Shown here: piece by piece, positions 26,328 to 35,074 of the stretch
Position numbering within the stretch: position 1 is the first letter of the stretch
How the letters are laid out: each line of letters begins with the position of its first letter
Origin: Chitinophaga agri
GTDB taxonomy: Bacteria > Bacteroidota > Bacteroidia > Chitinophagales > Chitinophagaceae
Assembly (NCBI RefSeq): GCF_010093065.1
Contig: NZ_CP048113.1
Span: 4,588,001-4,652,000 of the forward strand
Direction: 5' to 3'
DNA: 64,000 nt
Program-made: the position numbers and the translations under genes
Notes under the pieces: model-generated
What the model saw: the letters and a program-made list of their open reading frames with translations, nothing else
Databases searched by the model: none
What the model was told of the DNA's origin: nothing

Positions 26328-27317
26328 ATGAAAGTTGCCGTAGTAGGAGCTACCGGACTGGTAGGCTCAAAAATGTTACAAGTATTGACCGAAAGAAATT
26401 TTCCGGTTACAGAACTGATTCCCGTGGCTTCAGAAAGGTCCGTTGGTAAGGAAGTAACATTTAAGGGCAAGCCTTATAAGGTGGTCAATGCGGATACGGC
26501 AATTTCCATGAAGCCGGATGTAGCACTGTTTTCTGCAGGTGGCAGCACTTCCCTGGAGTGGGCGCCAAAATTTGCGGAAGCGGGTATTACTGTAATTGAC
26601 AACTCTTCTGCGTGGAGAATGGACCCTACCAAGAAACTGGTTGTTCCAGAGATCAACGGTAAGACACTGACCCCTGAAGATAAGATCATTGCAAACCCGA
26701 ACTGTTCTACTATCCAGATGGTGCTTGTACTGAACCCATTACATGAAAAGTATAAGATCAATCGTGTGGTGGTATCTACATACCAGTCAGTAACAGGTAC
26801 AGGTGTTAAAGCGGTAGACCAGCTAATGAACGAGCGTAAAGGTATTGAGGGAGAGAAAGCGTATGCGCATCAGATAGACCTGAACGTTATCCCTCAGATC
26901 GATGTATTCCTGGATAATGGCTACACGAAAGAGGAGATGAAGATGGTGAAAGAGACGGTGAAGATCATGGGAGACAGCCATATTCGTGTTACTGCGACAA
27001 CAGTACGTATTCCGGTTATTGGCGGTCACAGTGAGTCTGTGAACATTGAATTTGACAATGAGTATGACCTGGCGGAAGTACGTAGCATCCTGGAGAACAC
27101 ACCAGGTGTTATTGTAGTAGATGATCCATCTAAGGCACAATATCCGATGCCAAAGGATGCACATGAGAAAGATGAGGTATTTGTAGGTCGCATCCGTCGT
27201 GATGAAACACAGGAGAAAACACTGAATATGTGGATTGTGGCAGACAATCTTCGTAAAGGGGCGGCGACTAACGCTGTTCAGATAGCAGAATTCCTGCATT
27301 CACAGAAATGGATATAG
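26328..27317 (+). CDS. asd: Aspartate-semialdehyde dehydrogenase
   Basis: This 329-residue NADPH-dependent enzyme reduces aspartyl phosphate to aspartate semialdehyde in lysine, threonine, methionine and diaminopimelate synthesis. The N-terminal nucleotide-binding motif VGATGLVGSKM, the catalytic Cys126 in NPNCSTIQ, and the substrate region GGHSESVNIEF with its His are all present. The length is normal. It is preceded by a canonical promoter and followed by a perfect hairpin terminator, so it forms its own transcription unit. Confidence 0.97.
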   Translation: MKVAVVGATGLVGSKMLQVLTERNFPVTELIPVASERSVGKEVTFKGKPYKVVNADTAISMKPDVALFSAGGSTSLEWAPKFAEAGITVIDNSSAWRMDPTKKLVVPEINGKTLTPEDKIIANPNCSTIQMVLVLNPLHEKYKINRVVVSTYQSVTGTGVKAVDQLMNERKGIEGEKAYAHQIDLNVIPQIDVFLDNGYTKEEMKMVKETVKIMGDSHIRVTATTVRIPVIGGHSESVNIEFDNEYDLAEVRSILENTPGVIVVDDPSKAQYPMPKDAHEKDEVFVGRIRRDETQEKTLNMWIVADNLRKGAATNAVQIAEFLHSQKWI

Positions 27318-27388
27318 GATTTAGTGGGTCGGAATTGTCGGGTAAAGTCATAATTCCGTCAACGTATAAACGATTTATTTAAACTGAT

Positions 27389-27416
27389 AAGAGCAAGTGT
27401 CCCCACACTTGCTCTT
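27389..27416 (+). terminator. Terminator of asd
   Basis: AAGAGCAAGTGT and ACACTTGCTCTT pair perfectly over 12 bases around a CCCC loop and are followed by TTAGT. It lies about 70 bases after the asd stop. Confidence 0.85.
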
Positions 27417-27544
27417 TTAGTATCTATTTCATGTTAATTAAGTATCAGTTTAACAAAAATTACACAGAAGTAGTATTGCTTTGTGGAAGATAAAATCCAA
27501 TTTTGGAAACATAATCCTATGCCAACTTACTTATTCCAAAAAAG

Positions 27545-27552
27545 TATCTTTG
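27545..27552 (+). promoter_or_regulatory. -7 element of the small hypothetical gene
   Basis: TATCTTTG matches TAnnTTTG. No clear TTG at -33 is seen. The leader to the ATG at 27614 would be about 55 bases. Confidence 0.4.
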
Positions 27553-27613
27553 TAAGAAAGTAAGGAGCCTGAAGAACTAACATTCTTTAATCCGTAAACA
27601 CCCTTAAAGTCCT

Positions 27614-27865
27614 ATGAAAACCAACGCCAATCGTGAGCTTTTACTGATGCACAAATTTACAGAGGAGTGGAGTTCTAATTTTTCTTCACAGGTGTCCCGC
27701 ATCATGAACATCGTGGATCAACATGATACACTGGACGGCATTATCCCGATCATTGAGGTAGCCAACGTGTATAATCAACGTTTTGCGCATACGAAGACAG
27801 ACAAGGAAAACCTGTTAAAGAACCGTAAGGCAAGACCGTTTGAATTCCTGATCCACAAGAACTAA
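27614..27865 (+). CDS. Small hypothetical protein
   Basis: I do not recognise this 83-residue protein. It is soluble, with no signal peptide and no Cys. It is mostly helical in appearance (HKFTEEWSSNFSSQVSRIMNI, in pieces), with a basic C-terminal part (KENLLKNRKARPFEF). Its codon use matches its neighbours, and a -7 element and A-rich leader lie upstream. It is therefore likely a real gene limited to this lineage. It has no operon partner. Confidence 0.6.
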   Translation: MKTNANRELLLMHKFTEEWSSNFSSQVSRIMNIVDQHDTLDGIIPIIEVANVYNQRFAHTKTDKENLLKNRKARPFEFLIHKN

Positions 27866-27893
27866 CACGTTGAAAATTATTGTGCTGTAGTCG

Positions 27894-27941
27894 TCTGCCG
27901 GCCGGTGAATGTGCATACGGTCGGATACTTTACCCGGCAGA
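27894..27941. repeat. Hairpin in a GC-richer intergenic stretch
   Basis: TCTGCCGG (27894-27901) pairs with CCGGCAGA (27934-27941) over a 32-base loop. The whole interval 27866-28070 is richer in GC than the usual intergenic DNA here and has no supported gene. It could be a terminator-like structure or the remnant of a gene. Confidence 0.35.
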
Positions 27942-28070
27942 TGGACATGCGGCTCACACGTTAGAAACGGTGTTGCTCCCAAAGAAAATCATGGTGCATT
28001 GTGGCCTACCCATCCGCCCGCGGCGGACAGTGAGTAATGATAGTATTTTCACCCCGGGAACTTAATGTAA

Positions 28071-28736
28071 CTATTCCAGATCGAGTGCTCTGTCCATGAA
28101 CCTTACGAAAGGTTGCATTACAGAAAAAATTTTAAGGATCTCCCTCACTAATGAAGGCTGTTGAGTAGCCTCGTCGGATATGTGATGCCATACGGTGAAG
28201 CTTTTCAGTTTCAGGTATGCGATGGCAGGATTATCTGGCAGGTATCCCTGTGGAGCAGTCTTAAGTGATTCGCCTTCGATCTTACCGAAGTAGCGGATGA
28301 AGTCCTTATTGGAGATGATCTGTTGAAATTCTTCGAAATTATAGTCTATTTCCTGTCTCACTTTTTTGAGTACAGCGGCTTCGGGCATCCATAGACCGCC
28401 GCCGGCAAAACTATTGCCTCCGGGTTCCAGATGGAAGTAATAACCCGGGCGCGGCGTTTTACGTCCACCGGGCGCAAAAGCTGCGCCCATATTCGTTTTA
28501 TAGGGAGTCTTATCCTTTGAGAAACGTACGTCTTTATAAATACGGAAAGTACAATCCTTGACCTGCAGTCCTATCAGCGCTGGTTCCTGTTTATATAATC
28601 CGTCCAGGATCTGTTGCACCACGCTTTCGTAGTCTGCCTTCGCCTGTTGGTAGTCTGATTTATGTTCATCAAACCAGACCTTGTTATTATTCTTATTTAA
28701 CGACTTTAAAAACTTCAACGTGGGGGGCTGTAACAT
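28071..28736 (-). CDS. DUF2461 domain protein
   Basis: This protein of about 221 residues starts at the ATG at 28736 (an upstream TTG at 28754 is less likely). It matches DUF2461: LKFLKSLNKNNNKVWFDEHKSDYQ (in pieces), FRIYKDVRFSKDKTPYKTN, and PGYYFHLEPGGNSFAGGGLW. The Asn-Asn-Lys-x-Trp and Tyr-Lys-Thr-Asn motifs are the family hallmarks. Its function is unknown. It is probably a cytoplasmic protein of about normal family length (about 225). It is monocistronic. Confidence 0.9.
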   Translation of the reverse strand: MLQPPTLKFLKSLNKNNNKVWFDEHKSDYQQAKADYESVVQQILDGLYKQEPALIGLQVKDCTFRIYKDVRFSKDKTPYKTNMGAAFAPGGRKTPRPGYYFHLEPGGNSFAGGGLWMPEAAVLKKVRQEIDYNFEEFQQIISNKDFIRYFGKIEGESLKTAPQGYLPDNPAIAYLKLKSFTVWHHISDEATQQPSLVREILKIFSVMQPFVRFMDRALDLE

Positions 28737-28803
28737 GTAATCAGTTTTGTACACAAAATATAAAAATTATTTTCTACAGTCCAGTATTCTACAAATGCAC
28801 TAT

Positions 28804-28840
28804 GCTCTTCATTCCCGGCTGAAAACCGGGAACGAAGAGC
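28804..28840 (-). terminator. Hairpin after the porin gene
   Basis: GCTCTTC-A-TTCCCGG (28804-28818) pairs with CCGGGAA-C-GAAGAGC (28826-28840), a 14-bp stem with one internal mismatch and a 7-base loop. It lies just past the porin stop. The T tract is weak. Confidence 0.65.
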
Positions 28841-28861
28841 GCAGTTAATATGTTTTGCGTA

Positions 28862-29944
28862 CTAGAAATGATAGGTTGCAGCCAGCAACGCAGCGGGCAG
28901 CGTACCTACAGGTGCGCCTGATTTCTTATTGAAGATATCAACAGATGCTTTATCTAATCTGAATTCAGGTACAATGGTAAGGTTACCGACCTTATAGTTC
29001 ACGGAGAGCGTGCCTGCTACAACGTGTCCGCCACCTGCAGCGGCGAAGGTTTTCAGAGCGTCCTTGTCATCAAAATATTCACCACGGAGGGTCAGTCCCA
29101 GTTTATCGGAGAAGTCAACATTGATATACACTGCAGAGCCCCACCACTGTTTAGCCGTTTCACCAGGTTCTTTCTCACGGGTGTTATTATAGGTGGAGAC
29201 AGTACCATTATAACCGAGGCCCAGCACAGAATTGATCTGATAGGTGGCCACAAAGTCGATCTGATGGTTCTGTACGCCAGTGGTGTCTTTACCTTCCAGG
29301 TAGTTGAGATAGAGTTTAAGTGGTGCTGCGGTAGAGGAATAGCCTAATTGTGCGCCTACATATTTGTTATTAGTCCAGGAGGCAGACTTAAAATCAGTAG
29401 GATTGAACAAGCCGATCATCGCGGTCCAGGCGCTATTAATAGTAATATCCGCTTTGATGCCGGTACTGAAGAAAGGACCGTTACTGAACATATAACTCAT
29501 ACTGTAGTTCCTGTTCAGATAGGCATCCAGGAGTTCGTAGCCGATGTGTGTACCAAAGCTACCCATACTTACTTTTAATTTATCCATGACCTGGTAACCA
29601 ACGTACAGCTGTTTGATGAGTAATTCAGCAGTATTTGTTTTATCAGTAGTCTCGTTATAGGAAAATTCAGCAGCTCTTTTACCGAAACCGAGATCCGCTA
29701 CTATACTTCCCTTCTTAAATTCATGTTCGGCTTTCAGAGAGATCATGCCCAGTTCAAAGCTATTATGTGAGTTTGTGAAACTGGTTTTGTTGTTGGTGTT
29801 ATTGCCATTGAAATCATACCTATAATAAACATCCGCAGAACCCGAAATCTTTACCAGTGGGGCTTTCGCGGTATCGGCAGCAGTCTGGGAATGGGCAATA
29901 AATCCCTGGCAGGCAGCAAATGCTACCAATAGAACTTTTTTCAT
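28862..29944 (-). CDS. Outer-membrane porin-like beta-barrel protein next to amt
   Basis: This 360-residue protein has a signal peptide (MKKVLLVAFAACQGFIAHS, then Q) and a long series of amphipathic strands separated by polar turns, ending in an aromatic residue (LLAATYHF) as barrel proteins do. The N-terminal ISGSADVYYRYDFNG and the SMGSFGTHIGYEL stretch are typical of the Bacteroidota 'porin' family (OmpL/BBP2-like) often found next to ammonium transporters. A role in letting small nitrogen compounds cross the outer membrane is inferred from its place after amt. The 265-base gap between the two genes contains repeated TGGTTGATAAA motifs. Confidence 0.8.
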   Translation of the reverse strand: MKKVLLVAFAACQGFIAHSQTAADTAKAPLVKISGSADVYYRYDFNGNNTNNKTSFTNSHNSFELGMISLKAEHEFKKGSIVADLGFGKRAAEFSYNETTDKTNTAELLIKQLYVGYQVMDKLKVSMGSFGTHIGYELLDAYLNRNYSMSYMFSNGPFFSTGIKADITINSAWTAMIGLFNPTDFKSASWTNNKYVGAQLGYSSTAAPLKLYLNYLEGKDTTGVQNHQIDFVATYQINSVLGLGYNGTVSTYNNTREKEPGETAKQWWGSAVYINVDFSDKLGLTLRGEYFDDKDALKTFAAAGGGHVVAGTLSVNYKVGNLTIVPEFRLDKASVDIFNKKSGAPVGTLPAALLAATYHF

Positions 29945-29955
29945 GCAGTCAAATT

Positions 29956-30115
29956 TGGTTGATAAATGGTGTGCGTATGTTATTGAATCGTAGTTCCTTG
30001 CTCGCTCTGTTCTATAGCCGGAAAAATGAAGGGGAAAGAATAGCTAATAATTAACCGGGAGGTAAATTTCACATGGAATAATAGAAATTGGTTGATAAAA
30101 ATCCTGGTTGATAAA
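29956..30115. repeat. Three direct copies of TGGTTGATAAA upstream of the porin gene
   Basis: The 11-mer TGGTTGATAAA occurs at 29956-29966, 30089-30099 and 30105-30115 in the same orientation. The last two are exactly 16 bases apart. One copy lies just before the porin start codon. They could be binding sites for a regulator or leader elements. Confidence 0.55.
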
Positions 30116-30209
30116 ATGTAATACTGTCTACGTCTTTTATTCCCAGTATAATTATTAGCTATTCAGTCTTGAGGGTATCAAACGATGTTAATCTCTTTAT
30201 TGTGGCTTG

Positions 30210-31598
30210 TTATTGTATGATCTGCTCTTCTTTCAGTGCACCGTTGTTGTGTACACTAAGCATTGCAGGGTGATACTGTTCGTTGTGCTGTGTAGCATCC
30301 AGACCCAGTTCTTCTTCTTCTTCGCTTACACGCAGTGGGTGGATAAAGTTGATCAGCTTGAAGATACCGTATGACACAGTGAAGCTGTATACTACTACGA
30401 TCACAAGACCGATCACCTGGTTTTTGAAGAGTTCAAAACCACCGTAGAACAGACCATCGCTGATGGCGCCGTTTACATTTTTGCTGGCGAAGATACCTGT
30501 GAGTAACATACCCACCATACCACCGATACCATGGCAAGGGAATACATCGAGTGTATCATCGATCGCTGTTTTGGATTTGTAGTGGGCCACCAGGTTAGAT
30601 ACGATTGCAGAAGCGAAACCGATCATGATACTCTGTGGGATACCTACGAAGCCAGCAGCAGGGGTAATAGCCACCAGACCTACAACAGCACCGATACAGA
30701 AACCGAGCGCAGAAGCTTTACGGCCACGGATCACATCGAAGAAGATCCAGGACAGACCAGCAGCAGCAGCAGCAGTATTAGTAGTAGCGAAAGCAGAAGC
30801 AGCAAGGCCGTTAGCACCCAGGGCAGAACCTGCGTTGAAACCGAACCAGCCGAACCACAGTAAACCTGTACCTAACAATACGAAAGGGATATTAGCAGGT
30901 TGCAGTTCTTTCTTTTCAATATGGTCTTTACGGCGTTTTAGTACCAGTACACCAGCAAGGGCAGCGCAACCAGCAGAGATGTGTACCACAGTACCACCTG
31001 CGAAGTCGAGTACCCCCATTTTGAACAGGATACCATCAGGATGCCAGGTCCAGTGTGCGATTGGCGCATACACCAGCAGGCTGAATAACACCATAAATAA
31101 TACATAAGACGTAAAACGGATCCTTTCCGCAACAGCACCTACAACCAGGGCAGGCGTGATCACCGCGAACTTCATCTGGAAGAGGGCGAATAGCAGTAAA
31201 GGAATAGTGCCGGCGAGAGACCATGGCTGGCCGGAAGGCACCCCTTTAAAGAACAGGAAGGTTGAAGGATCACCAATCAGACCATTTATTGATTTACCGA
31301 AGGATAAGCTGAATCCAACAGCTACCCAGACGATGCTCACTACACCGGTAGCGATGAAGCTTTGAACCAGTGTTGAGATGACGTTCTTACGGTTCACCAT
31401 ACCACCATAAAAGAATGACAATCCTGGTGTCATCAGGAATACTAGGCAGGAAGCCACCAGAATCCAGGCAATATCACCATAATTGTACTTACCCTCAGGA
31501 TCGGCAAAAGGAAGCTCGCCCGGAATGAAAAGTGCAATTATCGAGACCAAAGCCAGCATAATGAAGGGCAAATAGTCTTGAAAGGATGTTTTCTTCAT
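30210..31598 (-). CDS. amt: Ammonium transporter
   Basis: This 462-residue Amt/MEP/Rh-type channel has about 11-12 helices. The twin pore His are found in APIAHWTWHPDG and FPCHGIGGM. The conserved signature DFAGGTVVHISAGCAALAG is clear, as is the N-terminal PGLSFFYGGMV. It imports ammonium into the cytoplasm. No GlnK/PII gene lies beside it in this window, which is the usual partner, but the C-terminal tail needed for PII control is present. A promoter lies upstream at 31625-31655. Confidence 0.96.
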   Translation of the reverse strand: MKKTSFQDYLPFIMLALVSIIALFIPGELPFADPEGKYNYGDIAWILVASCLVFLMTPGLSFFYGGMVNRKNVISTLVQSFIATGVVSIVWVAVGFSLSFGKSINGLIGDPSTFLFFKGVPSGQPWSLAGTIPLLLFALFQMKFAVITPALVVGAVAERIRFTSYVLFMVLFSLLVYAPIAHWTWHPDGILFKMGVLDFAGGTVVHISAGCAALAGVLVLKRRKDHIEKKELQPANIPFVLLGTGLLWFGWFGFNAGSALGANGLAASAFATTNTAAAAAGLSWIFFDVIRGRKASALGFCIGAVVGLVAITPAAGFVGIPQSIMIGFASAIVSNLVAHYKSKTAIDDTLDVFPCHGIGGMVGMLLTGIFASKNVNGAISDGLFYGGFELFKNQVIGLVIVVVYSFTVSYGIFKLINFIHPLRVSEEEEELGLDATQHNEQYHPAMLSVHNNGALKEEQIIQ

Positions 31599-31624
31599 AG
31601 CAATTGATTTTTAAATTTCTTCAA

Positions 31625-31655
31625 TAAAAGTATGAAGGATATTCAATTCATCAAA
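31625..31655 (-). promoter_or_regulatory. Candidate promoter of amt
   Basis: On the minus strand TTTG (31652-31655) and TACTTTTA (31625-31632) are 19 bases apart, a near match with the last G replaced by A. A second -7-like TACCTTTG lies at 31771-31778 without a clear -33 partner. Confidence 0.45.
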
Positions 31656-31906
31656 TAGAAAAGGTAAAAAATAGAAATGATTGAAGAAAAATATGGGATA
31701 CTGGGGCAAAAATTAACTATATTATTATTATTTATAATATAAATACTACTTTTTGTAGTTAGAAGTGCCTCAAAGGTACGCATACACCAGCCTTAAATAT
31801 TTATATATCAATAACTTACACAAGCAGCGAGCTGGCGTTTAACAATTTTCTAACATGGGAGAGACAGTTGCTACTGCAAATATGTAATATAGGCCATAAT
31901 AAAATA

Positions 31907-31938
31907 AAAATCAGCCCATTAAATATTAGGCTGATTTT
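31907..31938 (-). terminator. Terminator of uvrB
   Basis: AAAATCAGCC (31907-31916) pairs with GGCTGATTTT (31929-31938). On the minus strand the stem is followed by TTATTTTATT. It lies about 100 bases past the uvrB stop. Confidence 0.75.
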
Positions 31939-32036
31939 ACTAGGTGTGCACCTTTCGTTGAATATTATCGATATATTAAAAATAATTCAATGTGAATTTT
32001 ATGATCTGGGACATATAAATCACCCTTACTGCGGTA

Positions 32037-34091
32037 TTATTGCTTCATACTTTCTAATTCACGTTGCATTGCGAACATCTGGTCGCGTAAACGGGCCGCT
32101 TCCATAAAGTCAAGATCCCTGGCAGCCTTCTCCATATCCTTCTTCACCTTGCCAATTGCTTTCTCCATCTGCGGGATAGTTTTAGCTGTTACAGCTTCCT
32201 GTTTAGCGTATCCCATAGCATCTTCTGCTACCAGCGACACTTCATCGTGCACCGCGTAAGGAGAGTTCTCATCGAACTGCTTGATTTCCAGTACGGCTGT
32301 CTGCCCCATGATCTGCTCCTTACTTTTCAGCACCGTTCTAGGTGTAATATTATGAAGAGCGTTGTAAGCGATCTGCTTTTCACGGCGGCGGTCTGTTTCA
32401 TCTATTGTTCGCTGCATACTGTCAGTCATCTTATCTGCATAGAAGATCACCAGTCCTTCCGCGTTTCTCGCCGCACGGCCCGCCGTCTGTGTCAGGGAGC
32501 GTTCATCGCGGAGGAAGCCTTCCTTATCCGCATCCAGGATGGCTACCAGTGTCACTTCAGGAAGGTCAAGTCCCTCACGAAGCAGGTTGACACCCACCAG
32601 TACATCTATATTACCAAGACGCAGATCTCTCAATATCTCTATCCTTTCCAGTGTATCTACCTCGGAGTGAATATAACGGGACTTTACATTAATACGATGC
32701 AGGTATTTATCCATTTCCTCTGCCATCCGTTTGGTCAGGGTAGTTACCAGTACACGGCCGCCTTTTTGTACACGTTTGTCAATCTCGTCCAGCAGGTCAT
32801 CCACCTGATTTACACTGGGCCTTATCTCTATAGGAGGTTCCAGCAGTCCGGTAGGTCTGACCACCTGCTCCACCACTACGCCTTCAGTTTGCCGCAGTTC
32901 GTAGTCGCCGGGAGTAGCACTAACGAAGATGGCCTGGTTCACCAGGTTCTCAAATTCATAGAAGTTCAGCGGACGGTTATCCATTGCAGATGGCAATCTG
33001 AAACCATAGTCAACCAGCGTAAGCTTGCGTGAGCGGTCACCACCATACATACCACCGATCTGTGGAATGGTGACGTGGCTTTCATCGATCACCAGCAGGT
33101 AATCTTTAGGGAAGTAGTCCAGCAAACAGAAAGGTCGGGTACCTGGGGCACGCCGGTCCAGAAAACGGGAATAGTTTTCGATACCGCTGCAATAGCCCAG
33201 TTCCCTGATCATTTCCAGGTCATAATTGACCCGCTCAGAGAGGCGCTGTGCTTCCAGGTGTTTACCGATGGAACGGAAATACTCTACCTGGGCAGCCAGT
33301 TCGTCCTGGATCTCGAAAGTGATCTGCGCCATCATATCCTTGGGTGCTATATAGAGATTGGCAGGGAAGATGGCCGCATTTTCCATGATACCGATGCGTT
33401 TGCCATTCTGGACATCAAAGCTTTCTATTTCCTCGATCTCGTCTCCGAAAAAGGTAATACGATATCCAAAATCAACATATGGCAGATTGATATCTACCGT
33501 ATCCCCCTTTACACGGAAATTACCACGGTTAAAATCGCCTGTGGTACGGGTATAGAGGGAATTGACCAGACCATGCAGCACGGTATTACGTGCGATGGTC
33601 TGCCCCTTATGCAAACGGATAATACCGTTTTCATAGTCGGTAGGGTTACCCATACCGTATATACAGGAGACGCTGGCTACCACAATAATGTCTCGCCGTC
33701 CTGAAAGAAGGCTGGTGGTAGCACGGAGTCGCAGCTTATCCAGTTCTTCATTAATAGACAGATCTTTTTCTATATAGGTATCACTGACAGGCATATAAGC
33801 CTCCGGCTGATAGTAGTCATAATAGGAAACAAAGTATTCCACGGCATTATCCGGGAAGAACTGCCTGAACTCACCGTACAGCTGTGCTACCAGCGTTTTG
33901 TTATGTGTCAGTACGAGCGTAGGCCGTTGTACCTGCTGGATAACGTTTGCAACGGTAAATGTTTTACCGGAACCCGTTACCCCGAGTAATGTCTGGGCCG
34001 GTACTCCATCCTGGATACCTTCTACAAGCTGGCGTATAGCTGTTGGCTGGTCGCCCGCAGGAGCGTATGGTGCATTTATCTTAAAAGACAT
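32037..34091 (-). CDS. uvrB: Excinuclease ABC subunit B
   Basis: This DNA-damage recognition helicase of nucleotide excision repair has 684 residues from the ATG at 34091. The longer in-frame extension to 34280 overlaps the neighbouring gene and is not conserved-looking. Walker A GVTGSGKTFT is near residue 40. The DNA-separating beta-hairpin region YYDYYQPEAYMP is clear, as are the helicase motifs (DESHVTIPQ, RVLVTTLTKRMAEE, TQTAGRAARN). The UVR domain that binds UvrA/UvrC closes the protein (DFMEAARLRDQM). It works with UvrA and UvrC, which are not in this window. Confidence 0.97.
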   Translation of the reverse strand: MSFKINAPYAPAGDQPTAIRQLVEGIQDGVPAQTLLGVTGSGKTFTVANVIQQVQRPTLVLTHNKTLVAQLYGEFRQFFPDNAVEYFVSYYDYYQPEAYMPVSDTYIEKDLSINEELDKLRLRATTSLLSGRRDIIVVASVSCIYGMGNPTDYENGIIRLHKGQTIARNTVLHGLVNSLYTRTTGDFNRGNFRVKGDTVDINLPYVDFGYRITFFGDEIEEIESFDVQNGKRIGIMENAAIFPANLYIAPKDMMAQITFEIQDELAAQVEYFRSIGKHLEAQRLSERVNYDLEMIRELGYCSGIENYSRFLDRRAPGTRPFCLLDYFPKDYLLVIDESHVTIPQIGGMYGGDRSRKLTLVDYGFRLPSAMDNRPLNFYEFENLVNQAIFVSATPGDYELRQTEGVVVEQVVRPTGLLEPPIEIRPSVNQVDDLLDEIDKRVQKGGRVLVTTLTKRMAEEMDKYLHRINVKSRYIHSEVDTLERIEILRDLRLGNIDVLVGVNLLREGLDLPEVTLVAILDADKEGFLRDERSLTQTAGRAARNAEGLVIFYADKMTDSMQRTIDETDRRREKQIAYNALHNITPRTVLKSKEQIMGQTAVLEIKQFDENSPYAVHDEVSLVAEDAMGYAKQEAVTAKTIPQMEKAIGKVKKDMEKAARDLDFMEAARLRDQMFAMQRELESMKQ

Positions 34092-34111
34092 ATCTTGATT
34101 TATGGCGTTAT

Positions 34112-34153
34112 CAAATGTACAAATTATAAGAGAGCGCTTTTTCAATTGAAAAA
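34112..34153 (-). promoter_or_regulatory. uvrB promoter with nearby 16-bp palindrome
   Basis: On the minus strand TACATTTG (34112-34119) is preceded by a TTG 23 bases upstream. The TTG lies inside a perfect palindrome TTTTTCAATTGAAAAA (34138-34153) centred between uvrB and the divergent nuclease gene. It could be an operator for either gene. Confidence 0.5.
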
Positions 34154-34200
34154 ACTGGCTCACCTTTATACACTTGTAATACTTAATCTTTACGTGTTCT

Positions 34201-35001
34201 ATGCTAAAAAAATTGTACCATGTTTTACTGGGTGTCATATTGCCATTGATTCCCATGTCGGGCTTTGCCTGGGGCGTCACAGGCCATCGGGTGGTTGCTG
34301 AGATAGCCAGCCGTCATCTTAGTCCACAGGCACGCAAAGCCATTACAGCCCTGCTTGGTCCTCAGAGTATGGCCATGGTAGCGAACTGGCCTGATTTCAT
34401 CAAGTCGGACACTACTCATAAATATGATCACACCTCTCCCTGGCACTACCTGGACTTTCCTGCTAACAGCAGCCGTGAGCAGTTTGATGAAATATTGAAA
34501 GCGCATGCTACTGGCGAGAACCTGTATGCGCAGACGCAAGCCTGTATCAAAAAACTGAAAGACCCAACCATATCGAAGGCTGACAAAGTGTTCGCACTGA
34601 CATTCCTGATACATATGGTAGGAGATATGCACCAGCCATTGCACATTGGTCGTGACGAAGACCAGGGAGGCAATAAGATACCGGTCATGTGGTTTGACAA
34701 ACAGAGCAACCTCCACCGCGTATGGGACGAGCAGCTGATAGAATTTCAGCAGCTCAGTTATACAGAATATACCCAGGCCCTGGATACTGCATCTGCGAAA
34801 GAAGTTCGTACCTTACAGCGTGGCAGCATAGGCGACTGGATGTATGATTCTAATCAGTTGTCAAACAAAGTATACTCGCTGACGCATGCAAATGATAAGT
34901 TGAGTTACCGTTATAACTACTGGTTTATTGCTGATGTAAACCGTCAGCTGTTAAAGGGAGGTCTGCGACTGGCAGCGCTCCTGAATCAGATCTACAAGTA
35001 A
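34201..35001 (+). CDS. S1/P1-type nuclease
   Basis: This 266-residue secreted zinc nuclease has a signal peptide that would be cut before Trp24, leaving the N-terminal Trp that binds the zinc cluster (WGVTGHRVV). The other metal ligands are visible: His in PWHYLDFP, the HMVGDMHQPLHIGRDEDQGG stretch, and NLHRVWDEQLI. Members cleave single-stranded DNA and RNA and act as 3'-nucleotidases. The likely role is nutrient phosphate or nucleotide scavenging in the periplasm or medium. It is divergent from uvrB and monocistronic. Confidence 0.95.
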   Translation: MLKKLYHVLLGVILPLIPMSGFAWGVTGHRVVAEIASRHLSPQARKAITALLGPQSMAMVANWPDFIKSDTTHKYDHTSPWHYLDFPANSSREQFDEILKAHATGENLYAQTQACIKKLKDPTISKADKVFALTFLIHMVGDMHQPLHIGRDEDQGGNKIPVMWFDKQSNLHRVWDEQLIEFQQLSYTEYTQALDTASAKEVRTLQRGSIGDWMYDSNQLSNKVYSLTHANDKLSYRYNYWFIADVNRQLLKGGLRLAALLNQIYK

Positions 35002-35022
35002 TGGGTTACTAGTATAAAAAAG

Positions 35023-35050
35023 AAAAGCATCCGCAGTCGCGGATGCTTTT
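35023..35050. terminator. Bidirectional terminator between nuclease and kinase genes
   Basis: AAAAGCATCCGC (35023-35034) and GCGGATGCTTTT (35039-35050) form a perfect 12-bp stem with a 4-base loop. A and T tracts on both sides let it work in both directions for these convergent genes. Confidence 0.9.
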
Positions 35051-35074
35051 TCCTTTATAGCTTATACTGTCTGA

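Larger units (their letters stand above)
31599..32036. other. Intergenic region between uvrB and amt
   Basis: No gene is seen. From left to right it contains the amt promoter, an ACTAC-T5-GTAGT mini-hairpin (31746-31760), AT-rich sequence, and the uvrB terminator hairpin (31907-31938). Confidence 0.7.

Noticed and set aside
27880..28065. Small plus-strand open frame of 61 codons
   Set aside because: No ribosome-binding context, promoter or protein-like composition (Pro/Arg/Leu mix). I left it as intergenic with a hairpin.
32247..33032. Open frame of 261 codons opposite uvrB
   Set aside because: It is inside the conserved uvrB gene and its translation is rich in Cys, His and Tyr in a way typical of antisense frames.
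34092..34280. Longer N-terminus of UvrB
   Set aside because: The extension reaches into the coding start of the divergent nuclease and is not like UvrB. The family starts at the SFKINAPYAPAGDQ segment, reached from the ATG at 34091.
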